A stretch of 64,000 nucleotides of DNA from Streptomyces flaveolus (GCF_014648815.1 NZ_BMRV01000010.1:1-64000), one strand, 5' to 3'; positions 1-8,877 are shown, counted from the first letter of the stretch. The notes: a model not told the origin generated them from the sequence alone. Numbers and translations: made by a program.

Positions 1-53
1 TCCGGCACGCCGGTGAGGTGGTGCTCGGTAGCCCGCGCGATCGTGGTCGCCAT
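1..53 (-). CDS. 5' end of an unidentified gene, cut by window edge
   Basis: On the minus strand an ATG at 51-53 is preceded by a good ribosome binding site (GGGAGGG, six bases upstream) and opens a frame beginning MATTIARATEHHLTGVP that runs off the window. Only 17 codons are visible, so I cannot name the product. The intergenic stretch 54-204 upstream of it probably holds its promoter; I see no other gene there. Confidence 0.55.
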   Translation of the reverse strand, partial: MATTIARATEHHLTGVP

Positions 54-204
54 GATGTGCCCTCCCTGTCGGTCGGCCCTGTCACTGTCCCTTATCGGCC
101 GACGAGAGGGCGTATACCCCGAACATGGGTGCGCATGCTGTGATCTTCCGGGTGAGTTCCCGGCCCCCGCGGGTCCGTCCGTGACGCCGGTCCGGCCCCC
201 TGCG

Positions 205-612
205 TCAAGGCTCCGAGACCTCGGCGTACAGCTGTGACAGTTCGGGGACGCCGTCCGCGGCCCAGGCGCAGCCGGACGCCACCACGTCGAACTCGCGGCC
301 CGAGCCGAGCCGGACGACCGGCTGGCCGTCGGCCCGGATGACCCAGGCGGCACCGGGCACCGTGCGCACGATCACGGTCCCCAGGTAGAGACCCGCGTCG
401 TTGCCGAGCCAGACCATGATCTCCTCGTCGGCGCGCCAGCGCGGCAGCATCTGGTCGAGCCGCGCCAACGAAGCCTCGGAGTCGTCGAGTCCGATCCCCT
501 CCTGCGACGCCTGCGAGCGGAGCAGATCACAGTCGGCGAGCAGCTCGGCGATGCCCTCCGGGTCGTGGACCCGGTCGGGCTCGCGCCGCTTGCCCAGGAA
601 GGGGATGTTCAT
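205..612 (-). CDS. Small conserved streptomycete protein (DUF6278-like)
   Basis: This 135-residue acidic soluble protein begins MNIPFLGKRR and has no signal peptide or membrane segment. The middle carries a Trp-rich stretch (RWRADEEIMVWLGNDAG) followed by short beta-strand-like segments. It resembles the DUF6278 family of actinobacterial proteins of unknown function, from memory. It is on the same strand as xthA but downstream of it by about 85 bases, so it could be co-transcribed. The start is the only ATG in a sensible position, although the G-run before it sits unusually close for a ribosome binding site. No function can be assigned. Confidence 0.75.
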   Translation of the reverse strand: MNIPFLGKRREPDRVHDPEGIAELLADCDLLRSQASQEGIGLDDSEASLARLDQMLPRWRADEEIMVWLGNDAGLYLGTVIVRTVPGAAWVIRADGQPVVRLGSGREFDVVASGCAWAADGVPELSQLYAEVSEP

Positions 613-696
613 CCCCCCAGACTGACATTCGTACCGCCGTGCGCACCACAGGGCACGCGGAGCAGGCGCCGCCGGGCGTACGGGACGCGGAGGGCC

Positions 697-1476
697 CTAC
701 ACGTCCAGGTCGACCACGACCGGCGCGTGGTCCGAGGCGCCCTTGCCCTTGCGCTCCTCGCGGTCGACGTAGGCGTCGGTGACGGCCTTGGCGAACGGCT
801 CGTTGCCGTAGACCAGGTCGATGCGCATGCCGCGGTTCTTGGGGAAGCAGAGCTGACGGTAGTCCCAGTAGGTGAAGGGGTGGTCGTACTTCAGGGGGCG
901 CGGCACCACGTCGGACAGCCCGGCCTGCTGCAAGGAGGCGAGAGCGGCGCGCTCGGCGGCGGTGACGTGGGTGGAGCCCTCGAAGGCGGCGCGGTCGTAG
1001 ACGTCGTCGTCGGTCGGTGCCACGTTGTAGTCGCCCATGACGGCGAACGGCCGGCTGCCGGTCGCGTCGCCCGCGACGGCCGCGCGCAGTGCCTCGAACC
1101 ACTGGAGCTTGTAGGCGTAGTGGGCGTGCTCGACCTCGCGGCCGTTGGGCACGTACACCGACCAGACGCGGACCGGGCCGCAGGTCGCCGAGATGGCGCG
1201 GGGCTCCTGCACACCCTCGTAGCCCGGGTCGCCGGGCAGGCCCTTGACGACGTCCGCCAGGCCGACGCGGGAGAGCACCGCCACGCCGTTCCACCGGCCG
1301 GTGGCGTGCACGGCGGCCTCGTAGCCCTTCTCACGCAGCTCGTCGAACGGGAACTGTTCCTCGGCGACCTTGGCCTCCTGGAGGCACAGCACGTCGGTGC
1401 CGCTGCTCTCCAGCCAGGCGAGCAGCCTCGGCAGGCGGGCGGTGATCGAGTTCACGTTCCAGGTGGCGATGCGCAT
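697..1476 (-). CDS. xthA: Exodeoxyribonuclease III
   Basis: This is a 259-residue exonuclease III / AP endonuclease of the endonuclease-exonuclease-phosphatase fold, acting in base-excision repair. Family motifs are visible in order: MRIATWNVNSI at the N-terminus, LCLQEAKV with the metal-binding Glu, VYVPNG, MGDYNVAPTDDDV, and the C-terminal SDHAPVVVDLDV with the catalytic Asp-His pair. The length is normal for the family. The open frame extends ten codons further upstream, but MRIATWN is the conserved family start, so I place the start at 1476. It is followed 85 bases downstream by a small conserved protein on the same strand. Confidence 0.95.
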   Translation of the reverse strand: MRIATWNVNSITARLPRLLAWLESSGTDVLCLQEAKVAEEQFPFDELREKGYEAAVHATGRWNGVAVLSRVGLADVVKGLPGDPGYEGVQEPRAISATCGPVRVWSVYVPNGREVEHAHYAYKLQWFEALRAAVAGDATGSRPFAVMGDYNVAPTDDDVYDRAAFEGSTHVTAAERAALASLQQAGLSDVVPRPLKYDHPFTYWDYRQLCFPKNRGMRIDLVYGNEPFAKAVTDAYVDREERKGKGASDHAPVVVDLDV

Positions 1477-1545
1477 GTCCCCCAACCTACCGGGCGGGTC
1501 TGACAACCGGGTCCCGCCCGGTACGGCCGCGGGGCGGCCGGCCGC

Positions 1546-2181
1546 TCACACCCGGACGGACTCCCCCGGGGTCAGCCGCAGGTGCTCGGAGCCGCCCAGC
1601 TGCCCGATCTGGCGGTCGTACACGGGACGGGCGAGGTCGGTGAGGAGGGCGTCGTGGATGTCGTAGGCGCGCTGCGGCTTCACCTCGCGGACGTAGTCGA
1701 TGACCTCGGAGATCTTGCTCCAGGGGGCCATGACGGGCAGCATCAGCGTCTCGACCGGGTGGTCGGGGACCGTGAGGGCGTCGCCGGGGTGGAAGACCGT
1801 GCCGCCGTCGACGAGGAACCCGATGTTGGTGACGCGCGGGATGTCCGGGTGGATCACCGCGTGCAGCTCGCCGTGGACCTGGACGTCGAAGCCGGCGGCG
1901 GTGAAGGTGTCGCCGTGGCCGACGGTGTGCACGCGGCCCGGGAACGCCGCCGAGATCTTCTCTGCGACGGACCTCAGTGTCCAGATCGCGGCGGCCGGGT
2001 TGCTCTCCATCGCGGCGCGCAGTCGCGGCTCGTCGAAGTGGTCGGGGTGCTCGTGGGTGACGAGGATGGCGTCCGCGCCGAGGGCGGCGTCCTCCTCGCT
2101 GAATCCGCCGGGGTCGAGGACGAGCGTCCGTCCGTCCTTCTCGAGGCGGACGCAGGAGTGCGACTTCTTGGTGAACCTCAT
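1546..2181 (-). CDS. MBL-fold metal-dependent hydrolase
   Basis: This 211-residue metallo-beta-lactamase-fold protein resembles the UlaG/YtnP-like 'L-ascorbate lactonase-like' group of small cytosolic hydrolases. It begins MRFTKKSHSCVRLE, and the metal-binding signature THEHPDHFDE (HxHxDH) lies near residues 42-51. Further ligands are in the VHGELHAVIHP, HPGDAL and DIHDALL segments. A longer frame runs upstream through pcaL sequence, but the ATG at 2181 fits the family N-terminus. It lies 50 bases downstream of pcaL on the same strand and may be cotranscribed with it. The substrate is unknown. Confidence 0.9.
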   Translation of the reverse strand: MRFTKKSHSCVRLEKDGRTLVLDPGGFSEEDAALGADAILVTHEHPDHFDEPRLRAAMESNPAAAIWTLRSVAEKISAAFPGRVHTVGHGDTFTAAGFDVQVHGELHAVIHPDIPRVTNIGFLVDGGTVFHPGDALTVPDHPVETLMLPVMAPWSKISEVIDYVREVKPQRAYDIHDALLTDLARPVYDRQIGQLGGSEHLRLTPGESVRV

Positions 2182-2231
2182 GACCCCATCCTGCCGCCGC
2201 ACCGCACGGTCGCGCGAACGGCCCCGCGCGC

Positions 2232-3704
2232 TCACTCCGGCGGCGTGGTCTCCTCCCGGACGACCCGCTGCGCCACCCGGAAGGCGCTGTTCGCCGCCGG
2301 TACGCCGCAGTAGACGGCGGCCTGGAGCAGCACTTCCTTGATCTCGTCCGGGGTGAGGCCGTTGCGCAGGGCGGCCCGGACGTGGAAGGCGAGCTCGTCC
2401 AGGTGGCCGCCCGCGACCAGGGCGGTGAGGGTGACACAGCTGCGGGTGCGGCGGTCCAGTCCCGGCCGGTCCCAGATCTCGCCCCAGGCGTAGCGGGTGA
2501 GCAACTCCTGGAAGTCCCCCGAGAAGTCGTCCGCCTGCGCCAGCTGCCGGTCGACGTGCGCGTCGCCGAGCACCTCGCGGCGGACCTTGAGTCCCGCGTC
2601 GTACGGGTCGGGCCGCCCCTGCGCGTGCGCATGCGGCGGTACGACGGCCGGGGCGATCTCGGCGACGGGCCCGGTCCTCGGCGGCACGGGCGCGGCCTGC
2701 GGCGGCACGCCGAGGGCCTGCGGTGGCACGGGGGCGGCCTGCGCCGGTGCGGGGGCCGCCGGTGCGGGTGCCGGCGCGGCGGCCAGGGCCGGCTGGACGG
2801 GGGCCGCGGAGCCGGCGGGGCCGGCGTGCACGGCGGGTGCGGCGGGAGTGGCGGGAGCGGCGTGGACGGCGGAGTGAACGGCGGGCGGGACCGGGATCTG
2901 GCCCGTGGACGCGTCGTGGGCGGTCTGCCAGGCGGTGTTGAAGTGCCGGACCAGCAGGTCGGTGACGGCCGCGGGCTGCTCGACCGGGACCAGGTGGGAG
3001 GCGCCGGGGACCACGGCGAGGCGGGCGTCGGGGATGCCGGCGACCAGGGTGCGGGCCTCGGCGGGGCCGGTGACCTGGTCGTCGGAGCCGACGAGGACCA
3101 GGGTCGGCACGCCGACGTGCCCGAGTTCGCCGCGCACGTCGAAGGCGGCGAGCGCCTCGCAGGCGGAGATGTAGCAGCCGGGGTCGGTGGTCCGCACCAT
3201 CTGCACGGCCCATTCGGTGATCGCGGGCTGCGCCGCGGCGAAGCCTCCGGTGAACCATCTCTCGGGCGCGCTGCGGGCGATGGGGTCAAGGCCGTTCGTC
3301 CGGACGATGACGCCGCGCTGGCGGAACTCGTCGGCCGTGCCGAAGCGCGGCGACGCGGCGATCAGCGCCAGGGAGGCCAGACGCTCGGGGTGGCGCAGGG
3401 CCAGCTCGATGCCGACGGCGCCGCCGAGCGCACAGCCCGCGTAGCCGAAGCGGTGCACGCCGAGTCCGTCGAGCGTGGCCAGCAGACGCGCGGTGAGGTC
3501 GGCGACGGAGCCCGCCGCGTGGGCCGGGGCGCCCCCGTGTCCGGGCAGGTCGAAACGGAACACCCGCCACTGCTGCGCCAGCTCGGGGACCTGCCGGTCC
3601 CACATGTGCCATGTAGCACCTAGGGACGGCCCCATGACCAGGACCGGGGCCTGTTCCGGCCCGTCAAAGCGGTATTGCAGGATGTCGACGTTCTTCTCAC
3701 TCAC
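2232..3704 (-). CDS. pcaL: Fused 3-oxoadipate enol-lactonase / 4-carboxymuconolactone decarboxylase
   Basis: This 490-residue bifunctional protein covers two late steps of the protocatechuate branch of the beta-ketoadipate pathway. Residues about 1-250 form an alpha/beta-hydrolase (enol-lactonase, PcaD-like). Residues about 250-370 are a long Ala/Pro-rich linker. The C-terminal 110 residues are a carboxymuconolactone decarboxylase domain (PcaC-like; LTRYAWGEIWDRPGL, TALVAGGHLDELAFH). The hydrolase elbow reads GCALGG, so the residue where the catalytic Ser is expected (about 92) is Ala. The GTG at 3702-3704 is the start: its counterpart in the displaced copy at 27423 is also GTG, and it overlaps the integrase TGA (3701-3703). 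The first 35 codons appear to have been replaced by island-borne sequence. Confidence 0.88.
   Translation of the reverse strand: MSEKNVDILQYRFDGPEQAPVLVMGPSLGATWHMWDRQVPELAQQWRVFRFDLPGHGGAPAHAAGSVADLTARLLATLDGLGVHRFGYAGCALGGAVGIELALRHPERLASLALIAASPRFGTADEFRQRGVIVRTNGLDPIARSAPERWFTGGFAAAQPAITEWAVQMVRTTDPGCYISACEALAAFDVRGELGHVGVPTLVLVGSDDQVTGPAEARTLVAGIPDARLAVVPGASHLVPVEQPAAVTDLLVRHFNTAWQTAHDASTGQIPVPPAVHSAVHAAPATPAAPAVHAGPAGSAAPVQPALAAAPAPAPAAPAPAQAAPVPPQALGVPPQAAPVPPRTGPVAEIAPAVVPPHAHAQGRPDPYDAGLKVRREVLGDAHVDRQLAQADDFSGDFQELLTRYAWGEIWDRPGLDRRTRSCVTLTALVAGGHLDELAFHVRAALRNGLTPDEIKEVLLQAAVYCGVPAANSAFRVAQRVVREETTPPE
3654..3681 (+). repeat. Left attachment-site repeat (within pcaL codons)
   Basis: This 28-base segment consists of TTCCGGCCCGTC, one variable base, then AAGCGGTATTGCAGG. 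It matches 27373-27400 at 27 of 28 positions. It encodes the conserved LQYRFDGPE stretch of PcaL on the minus strand. Weaker homology extends from about 3604 to 3704, so the true recombination core may be anywhere in that span, including near TGTGCCA at its inner edge. Confidence 0.7.
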
Positions 3705-5040
3705 CCGTTCACGCTCCCACATCTCACATTCTCTTCGTGAACGGGGGCGGAGCCACTCGCCAGACCTCCCCACGTGTCCGCCGCCGGCCGCAGGTCCTCC
3801 ACATCCGGCTTCACGTACCAGCGCTTCGTGGTCCGAGCGTCGGCGTGGCCGGCCCACCGGGCGAGGAGATGGTCCGAGACCCCTTGGTTTGCCAGGTACG
3901 TCAGGCAGCTCGCACGGGCGTCGTACAGACGGACCCGGCGCAGCCCGCTGCGGTCCATGACCTTGTAGGCCCGCTCACGCAGTTGGCGTCCGTTGAGCGC
4001 TCTGCCCCGAGCGTCTACGAGAACGTAACCGCTGTTTTCGTACCCGTGCCCGGCCACCGTCTTCTCGTCTGCCTGAGCAGCCCGGAACGCGGTCAAGGCA
4101 GCCGTTACCGGAGCCGGCAGCGGAAGTTGCCGCTCACCCGCGGGTGACTTGGTGTCCTTCTCTACCACGATGTCGTTCCCCATGACCGTCCGGGTGTTGG
4201 TGATGGACACGGTGGCTCCGTCCAGGTCGACGTCCGCCCAGCGCATGCCACAGATCTCCGCCGGCCGAAGACCCATCAGAGCCAGGAGGAAGGGTGCCTG
4301 CAGACGGTCACCTGCGATCGCACGAACGAAGGCGCGTACTTCCGCGACGCTCCACGGCAGCACTGCCGCGCTGGCCCTGCGTTCTGCCTTGCGTGCCTTA
4401 CGGGGAACGGTCACCTCACGAGCGACGTTCACCTCGACCAGGCCCCGTGTCACCGCCCGGTCGAGCGCTTCCTTCAACCGGGCCAGCGACATCTCGACCG
4501 AGGTCGCCCCCAGGCCGGTGCCCGGCCTCCCTCCCCGCCCACGCCCCTCCTGGAGCGCCCATCGCATCCATGCCGCCACATGTTCCTCGGTGAGGTCCGG
4601 AAGACGGATGTGCCCGAGCCTTCCGCGGACCCGGGCCAGGGTCATGGTGTAGCTGTAGGAAGTGCTCTCTTCCAGATCCTCCGCCTTCATGGACAGCCAA
4701 GCCACTCGTCCACCGTGACCTGACTGAGCGGTGCGCGCGCTGCCTCGTAGCGACGATGCACGATGCTCGCGTACTCCGCCTTCGCCTCCCTCAGCGTCCC
4801 GAACGTACGGGTCACCTGCTTACGCTTCCCCGTGACCGGATCGGGGCCCGCATCGACCACGAACCGGTACCGAACCTTCCCCTTGGCATTGGGGGCAAGC
4901 TTCTTGATCGGATAAGACAGGACTACTCGCTTTCCTTGGAGTGTGGGAGCCCCAGCGCAGCCTTCTGTGTTGATGTCGAACACCAAGCCCGGGGGCTGAC
5001 GAGCCCCTCCAAGGATTGCCGTGATCGCCGGTTTGGCCAA
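3701..5040 (-). pseudogene. Tyrosine site-specific integrase, frameshifted
   Basis: Two overlapping frames together encode one phage-type integrase. The N-terminal part (5040 to 4687, 117 aa) contains the Arm/DNA-binding domain (GKVRYRFVVDAG, KRKQVTRTFGTL). The remainder (4705 to 3701) contains the SAM-like and catalytic domains. The break falls at TVDEWL, where the first frame ends in LGCP-stop and the second continues AWLSMKAEDLEES; a single-base change restores one frame. Catalytic features in the second part include the MGLRPAEICGMRW box and the C-terminal GHADARTTKRWYV with the Tyr nucleophile. Its stop codon overlaps the pcaL start. Either the gene is dead and the island fixed, or this is a sequencing error. 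The exact N-terminal start is uncertain. Confidence 0.85.
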
Positions 5041-5103
5041 CCGGCGATCACGGTCTATGTTTCGCTCGTCGCCAACCAGGACCGCGCCTCAGGACCCCGA
5101 TGA

Positions 5104-5477
5104 GAGTGGCCATCCCATCGATGCTGTGCGGGTACGGACCCTCCAGGGAGACCGGTGTCCAGTTGGAAGATGGAGGACGGCTCCCCGGTGGGCGACGCGG
5201 AGTTTCAACCCAACCTTGACATGCTGATGCTCGAGGCCGACGCCTTGTCCTGCCCATAGAGGGAGGGTCCGCGATCTGGTCCGCCGATGCTTCCACGCCC
5301 GCCCCCCAGCGCGAGGGCGTTGGCATACCGATCAGCGGTGACGGTGTCACCGGCGCGCACGCACAGACCGCGCTTCAGTCCACGCAGGGGGATCGGCCGG
5401 CCCACGCCTCCGGCGCCTCACTGTCCGGCTTTCCTGTATCGACCACCACGTGTCCCGGCCACGGGCGGGGGCACCCG
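5104..5477. other. Gene-poor gap between integrase and first P450
   Basis: I see no convincing gene here. A 66-codon minus-strand frame (5405 to 5205, beginning GTG and reading GRPIPLRGLKRGLCVRAG) has plausible codon use but matches nothing I recognise and could be a remnant. Integrase-excisionase elements often place a small xis gene in this position, but I cannot recognise one. Confidence 0.35.
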
Positions 5478-6758
5478 ATGCCCACCGCGCCCTTGACCGA
5501 CCGTTCCCTGCCGGCTCTCATCCAGGGCTACTCCTGGTTGCCCGGTGTCCTGGGGGAACGCTCCGACGGCGTGGCCCGTACCCGGGTGCTCGGCAAGCTG
5601 GCGCTCGTCGTGCGCGGACCGGAAGCGGTGCGGTTCTTCTACGACGAGGAGAACGCACGTCGCGGCGGCGCCCTGCCGGGGCCTGTGCTGAGCACCTTGT
5701 TCGGTCATGACGCCGTCCACACGCTCGACGGCGATGCGCACCGCGCCCGCAAGGAGTTCTTCCTGCCGCTGCTGCACCCTGACCGTATCGCCGGTCTCGT
5801 CGACCACGTGACGGCCGCGTGGGACGATGCGGTCCGGGAGTGGGGCGGGGCGGAGCAGACCGTGCTGTTCGACGCGGCGAGCGTGGTGCTCACCCGCGGC
5901 GTGTGCCGCTGGGCGGGCGTTCCATTCGACGAGGACACCGAAGAGACGAAGGACCTTGCCCGCGACCTGGTCGCCATGGTCGACGGCTTCGCCACCGCCG
6001 GGCCACGGCACTGGCGAGCGCGCCGTGCCCGCAGCCGCCAGGAGCAGCGCTTCACCCAGCTGGTCGCGGACGTGCGCGGCGGCGAGGCAGCGGCCCCTGA
6101 CGGATCGGTGCTCGCCGCCGTGTGCGAGCACCGGGAGGCAGATGGCGAACTGCTCCACCCGCACACGGCCGCGGTCGAGCTGCTGAATGTCCTGCGTCCC
6201 ACCGTCGCGGTCTGCTGGTTCGTCGCCAACACGGCGCACGCGCTGCATCTGCAGCCCGGCCAGCGTGAGCGGCTGCGCGGCGGCGGCCCCGCCTACGCCG
6301 CCGCGTTCGTGCACGAGGTGCGTCGTTTCTATCCGTTCGTGCCGTTCCTCGGCGGCCTGGCCGTCCGCGATCTGGCCTGGCGGGGGGTGTCGCTGCCGGC
6401 CGGTGGGATGGTGCTGCTCGACGTCTTCGGCCAGAACCACGACGAGAAGCTGTGGGGCGACCCGTTCGTCTTCCGCCCCGAGCGGTTCCTCGGGCACGCT
6501 GTCGAGCGGGACGAACTGGTCCCGCAGGGCGGCGGCGAGTCACGCACCGGTCACCGTTGCCCCGGGGAAGGGCTGACCATCGGACTGCTCGAAGCTCTCG
6601 CGCTTCGTCTTTCCGATCTCGACTACGCCGTCCCCGACCAGGACCTGAGGATTTCCCTGCGGCGTATCCCGGCGCGAGTGCGCAGCGGCTTCGCCGTACG
6701 GAACGTGCGGACGACGAGTGAGCGCACGCCGACGCCCGTGTGCGCTGCGCACCGTTGA
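5478..6758 (+). CDS. CYP152-family cytochrome P450 fatty-acid peroxygenase (copy 1)
   Basis: This 426-residue soluble P450 has the marks of the CYP152 H2O2-dependent fatty-acid peroxygenases. The I-helix lacks the acid-alcohol pair and instead has the carboxylate-binding Arg-Pro (LNVLRPTVAV, R240-P241). The ExxR motif is in HEVRRFYPF (E280-R283). The haem-ligand region reads GGGESRTGHRCPGE with Cys361. In LFGHDAVHTLDG a His occupies the position that, as I recall, is Gln85 in P450-BSbeta and His85 in the decarboxylase OleT. Such enzymes oxidise fatty acids with peroxide and need no redox partner, which fits the absence of ferredoxin genes nearby. A homologue lies at 20173-21447 and a fragment near 15.35 kb. 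The start chosen is the first ATG; its ribosome binding site is weak. Confidence 0.9.
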   Translation: MPTAPLTDRSLPALIQGYSWLPGVLGERSDGVARTRVLGKLALVVRGPEAVRFFYDEENARRGGALPGPVLSTLFGHDAVHTLDGDAHRARKEFFLPLLHPDRIAGLVDHVTAAWDDAVREWGGAEQTVLFDAASVVLTRGVCRWAGVPFDEDTEETKDLARDLVAMVDGFATAGPRHWRARRARSRQEQRFTQLVADVRGGEAAAPDGSVLAAVCEHREADGELLHPHTAAVELLNVLRPTVAVCWFVANTAHALHLQPGQRERLRGGGPAYAAAFVHEVRRFYPFVPFLGGLAVRDLAWRGVSLPAGGMVLLDVFGQNHDEKLWGDPFVFRPERFLGHAVERDELVPQGGGESRTGHRCPGEGLTIGLLEALALRLSDLDYAVPDQDLRISLRRIPARVRSGFAVRNVRTTSERTPTPVCAAHR

Positions 6759-6948
6759 GCGGGCGAGCTGCCCGCCAGCGGCTTCTCCTCGGACCGGCCT
6801 GTGGTACGCCGGTCCGAGCGCTGTGTACTGTCGGCCCCGCCCTCCGCGCCCGTCAGAGGGTGGGGCCCTCCCGTCAGGCAACGGATACCGGGGACTCGGC
6901 GCCGCCGAACAGATACCTCGGACGGGCGCGGCGACGCCCGTCCGCCCC

Positions 6949-7755
6949 TCAGGAGGGCTGCTCGGGGGCCTTGCCGGTTCCCGGTTCCGCCAGTCGCCGG
7001 TGGGCCGCCGCCTTGACCCCGTCAGGCAATACCTTCCCCGCCAGCTCCTGTGCCTTGGTCTTCAACGACCCGGTCACGGCCTTTCCCTCGCCCGTCACGA
7101 TCGCTTCGAACGCCTGCTCGGCCACTTGTGCCGGATCGTCCTTCTTCATGGTGCCGATCCGCGTGTCGTCCGCCATGCCCGCCCGGTCGAAGAAGGCCGT
7201 ATCCGTCGGTCCCGGCATAAAGGCAGTCACCGTCACACCGGTGTCCTTCACCTCCTCCGCCAGTGCCTGGGCGAAGGACTGCACGAACGACTTGGACGCG
7301 TTGTACACGGGCTGGAAGGAACCGGGCATCGTCGAGGCGACGGACGAGGTGAAAGCGAGCCGGCCCGCTCCTCGCGCCACCATGGCCCGCAGGAGCGGCT
7401 TGGCCAGCCGCACGGTCGCGGTGACATTGAGGTCGATGACCTCTTGGTCGTCGGCGAGATCGGTGTCCACGAAGGCGCCGCCCCGGCCCACCCCGGCGTT
7501 GAGGACGGCGACGTCGACGGTCAGTCCGTCGAGCGCGTCAAGGAGGCGGAAGCGTCCCTCGCCGGTCCGGAGATCGGCGCGCACCGCGCTGACCTCCGCT
7601 CCCGACTCCCGCAGGTCCTGGGCGGCGGACTCCAGCGCTTCGTCCTCGGCGTTCACCACCAAGTCGTAGCCGTGGTGCGTGAACTGCCGGGCCAGTTCGT
7701 GGCCGATTCCGCTGGACGCGCCGGTGATCAGGGCGAGTGGCCGTGTGTCAGTCAT
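6949..7755 (-). CDS. SDR-family oxidoreductase
   Basis: This 268-residue classical short-chain dehydrogenase/reductase has the cofactor-binding TGASSGIG near the N-terminus, the NAG motif (VLNAGVGRGG), the catalytic Ser region TSSVAS, and YNASK with the catalytic Tyr and Lys. The substrate is unknown. It is convergent with the preceding P450 gene, with about 190 bases between them. It could process oxidised lipid products, but proximity is the only evidence for that. Confidence 0.9.
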   Translation of the reverse strand: MTDTRPLALITGASSGIGHELARQFTHHGYDLVVNAEDEALESAAQDLRESGAEVSAVRADLRTGEGRFRLLDALDGLTVDVAVLNAGVGRGGAFVDTDLADDQEVIDLNVTATVRLAKPLLRAMVARGAGRLAFTSSVASTMPGSFQPVYNASKSFVQSFAQALAEEVKDTGVTVTAFMPGPTDTAFFDRAGMADDTRIGTMKKDDPAQVAEQAFEAIVTGEGKAVTGSLKTKAQELAGKVLPDGVKAAAHRRLAEPGTGKAPEQPS

Positions 7756-7961
7756 GACAGACGGGTAACCGCCGCGCCTCGTGCCACGCCTTGGGGGGAA
7801 GTCGCAGGACCGTCACGCGCAGGCTGCGCACGCACGCGGTGAGCGGAAGAGCAGGAAAGAGCCCGTTACCAGCCCTGGCACTCGGGAACACATGTCGCAT
7901 CAGTTCAACCGCCGCCCCTCGGCCCCCGTGCGGGAGGCGGCACGCCGAAGAAGGGGAGTCC

Positions 7962-8378
7962 ATGACCAAGGCGCGAGACATCATGACCGGCGGAGCCGAA
8001 TGCGTCGGTGCCGAAGAGACGGTGCTGGACGCGGCCCGCAAGATGAAGGACCTCGGGGTCGGCGCCCTGCCGATCTGCGGCACCGACAACAAGCTGAAGG
8101 GTGTCCTGACCGACCGGGACATCGTGGTGAAGGTCCTGGGTGCCGGCAAGGACCCGGCCACCTGTCCGGCCGGGGAACTGGCCCAAGGTGAGGCCGTCAC
8201 CATCGGAGCCGACGACGACGTGCAGGAGATCCTGCGCACCATGTCCGCGCACAAGGTGCGCCGCCTGCCGGTGATCGACGGGCACGACCTGGTCGGCATG
8301 GTCGCCCAGGCCGATGTCGCCCGTTCCCTGCCCGACCCCCAGGTCGGTGATCTGCTGCAGGCCCTGTCCACCGACTGA
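7962..8378 (+). CDS. CBS-domain-pair protein (copy 1)
   Basis: This 138-residue protein consists almost entirely of a Bateman module: two CBS domains, the first beginning ARDIMTGGAECVGAEE and the second with HKVRRLPVIDGHDLVG. CBS pairs bind adenosyl ligands and usually act as sensors or regulators; no enzymatic domain is fused. A GGGGAG ribosome binding site precedes the ATG at 7962; the longer upstream frame lacks support. The protein differs from the copy at 25513-25929 at 8 of 138 positions, so the two are recent paralogues within one island. It is followed 37 bases later by a Cys-rich four-helix-bundle gene on the same strand. Confidence 0.9.
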   Translation: MTKARDIMTGGAECVGAEETVLDAARKMKDLGVGALPICGTDNKLKGVLTDRDIVVKVLGAGKDPATCPAGELAQGEAVTIGADDDVQEILRTMSAHKVRRLPVIDGHDLVGMVAQADVARSLPDPQVGDLLQALSTD

Positions 8379-8415
8379 CCTCGCCCCCGCCCCGAGCCCC
8401 CTACTGGAGACTCGC

Positions 8416-8826
8416 ATGAACGCTGCTGTCCGGGACATGCTCGCCGCTTACCCCGCCGCCCTGGGCGGTGTGGATCGTGACAAGCTCGCCCACTGCATCG
8501 AGGAGTGCGTCGCCTGCGCTCAGGCGTGCACGGCGTGCGCGGACGCCTGCCTGTCGGAGGAGATGGTCGCCGAACTGACCACGTGCATCAGGACCGACGC
8601 CGACTGCGCCGACGTCTGCGCCGCGACGGCCGCCGTCCTCTCCCGCCACACGGGTTACGACGCCAACGTTACCCGGGCCGTCCTCACGGCGTGCGCCACC
8701 GTCTGCAAAGCCTGCGGTGACGAGTGCGCGAGCCACGCCGAGCGGCACGAGCACTGCCGCGTCTGCGCCGAGGCGTGCCGCCGCTGCGAGGAGGCGTGCA
8801 ACGACCTGCTTGCCTCCCTCGGCTGA
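8416..8826 (+). CDS. Cys-rich four-helix-bundle protein (DUF326, Csp-like)
   Basis: This 136-residue protein has many Cys residues in CxxxC and CxxC spacings on predicted helices (HCIEECVACAQACTACADAC, CADVCAATAAVL, CKACGDECASHAERHEHC, CRRCEEACNDLL). That is the pattern of DUF326 four-helix bundles related to bacterial copper-storage proteins. It probably binds metal ions, most likely Cu(I), in the cytosol, since no signal peptide is visible. A GGAGA ribosome binding site precedes the ATG at 8416. It probably forms a two-gene unit with the upstream CBS gene. The final codons are part of a 20-base tandem repeat. Confidence 0.85.
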   Translation: MNAAVRDMLAAYPAALGGVDRDKLAHCIEECVACAQACTACADACLSEEMVAELTTCIRTDADCADVCAATAAVLSRHTGYDANVTRAVLTACATVCKACGDECASHAERHEHCRVCAEACRRCEEACNDLLASLG

Positions 8827-8877
8827 CGCCCGCGCGGCTCGGCTGACGCCCGCGCGGCTCGGCTGACGCCCGCGCGG
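8818..8877 (+). repeat. Three perfect tandem copies of a 20-base unit
   Basis: The unit CTCGGCTGACGCCCGCGCGG occurs three times head to tail. The first copy contains the last two codons and the stop of the Cys-rich protein gene, so the array duplicates the gene end. The last copy merges into a hairpin that may act as a terminator. Confidence 0.9.

Noticed and set aside
3600..3710. A tRNA gene as the island's attachment site
   Set aside because: No cloverleaf or tRNA 3' end is visible at either junction; the repeat lies in pcaL coding sequence.
5205..5405. A 66-codon minus-strand frame as an excisionase
   Set aside because: No MerR-like or helix-turn-helix pattern and no clear ribosome binding site; left as an unassigned remnant.
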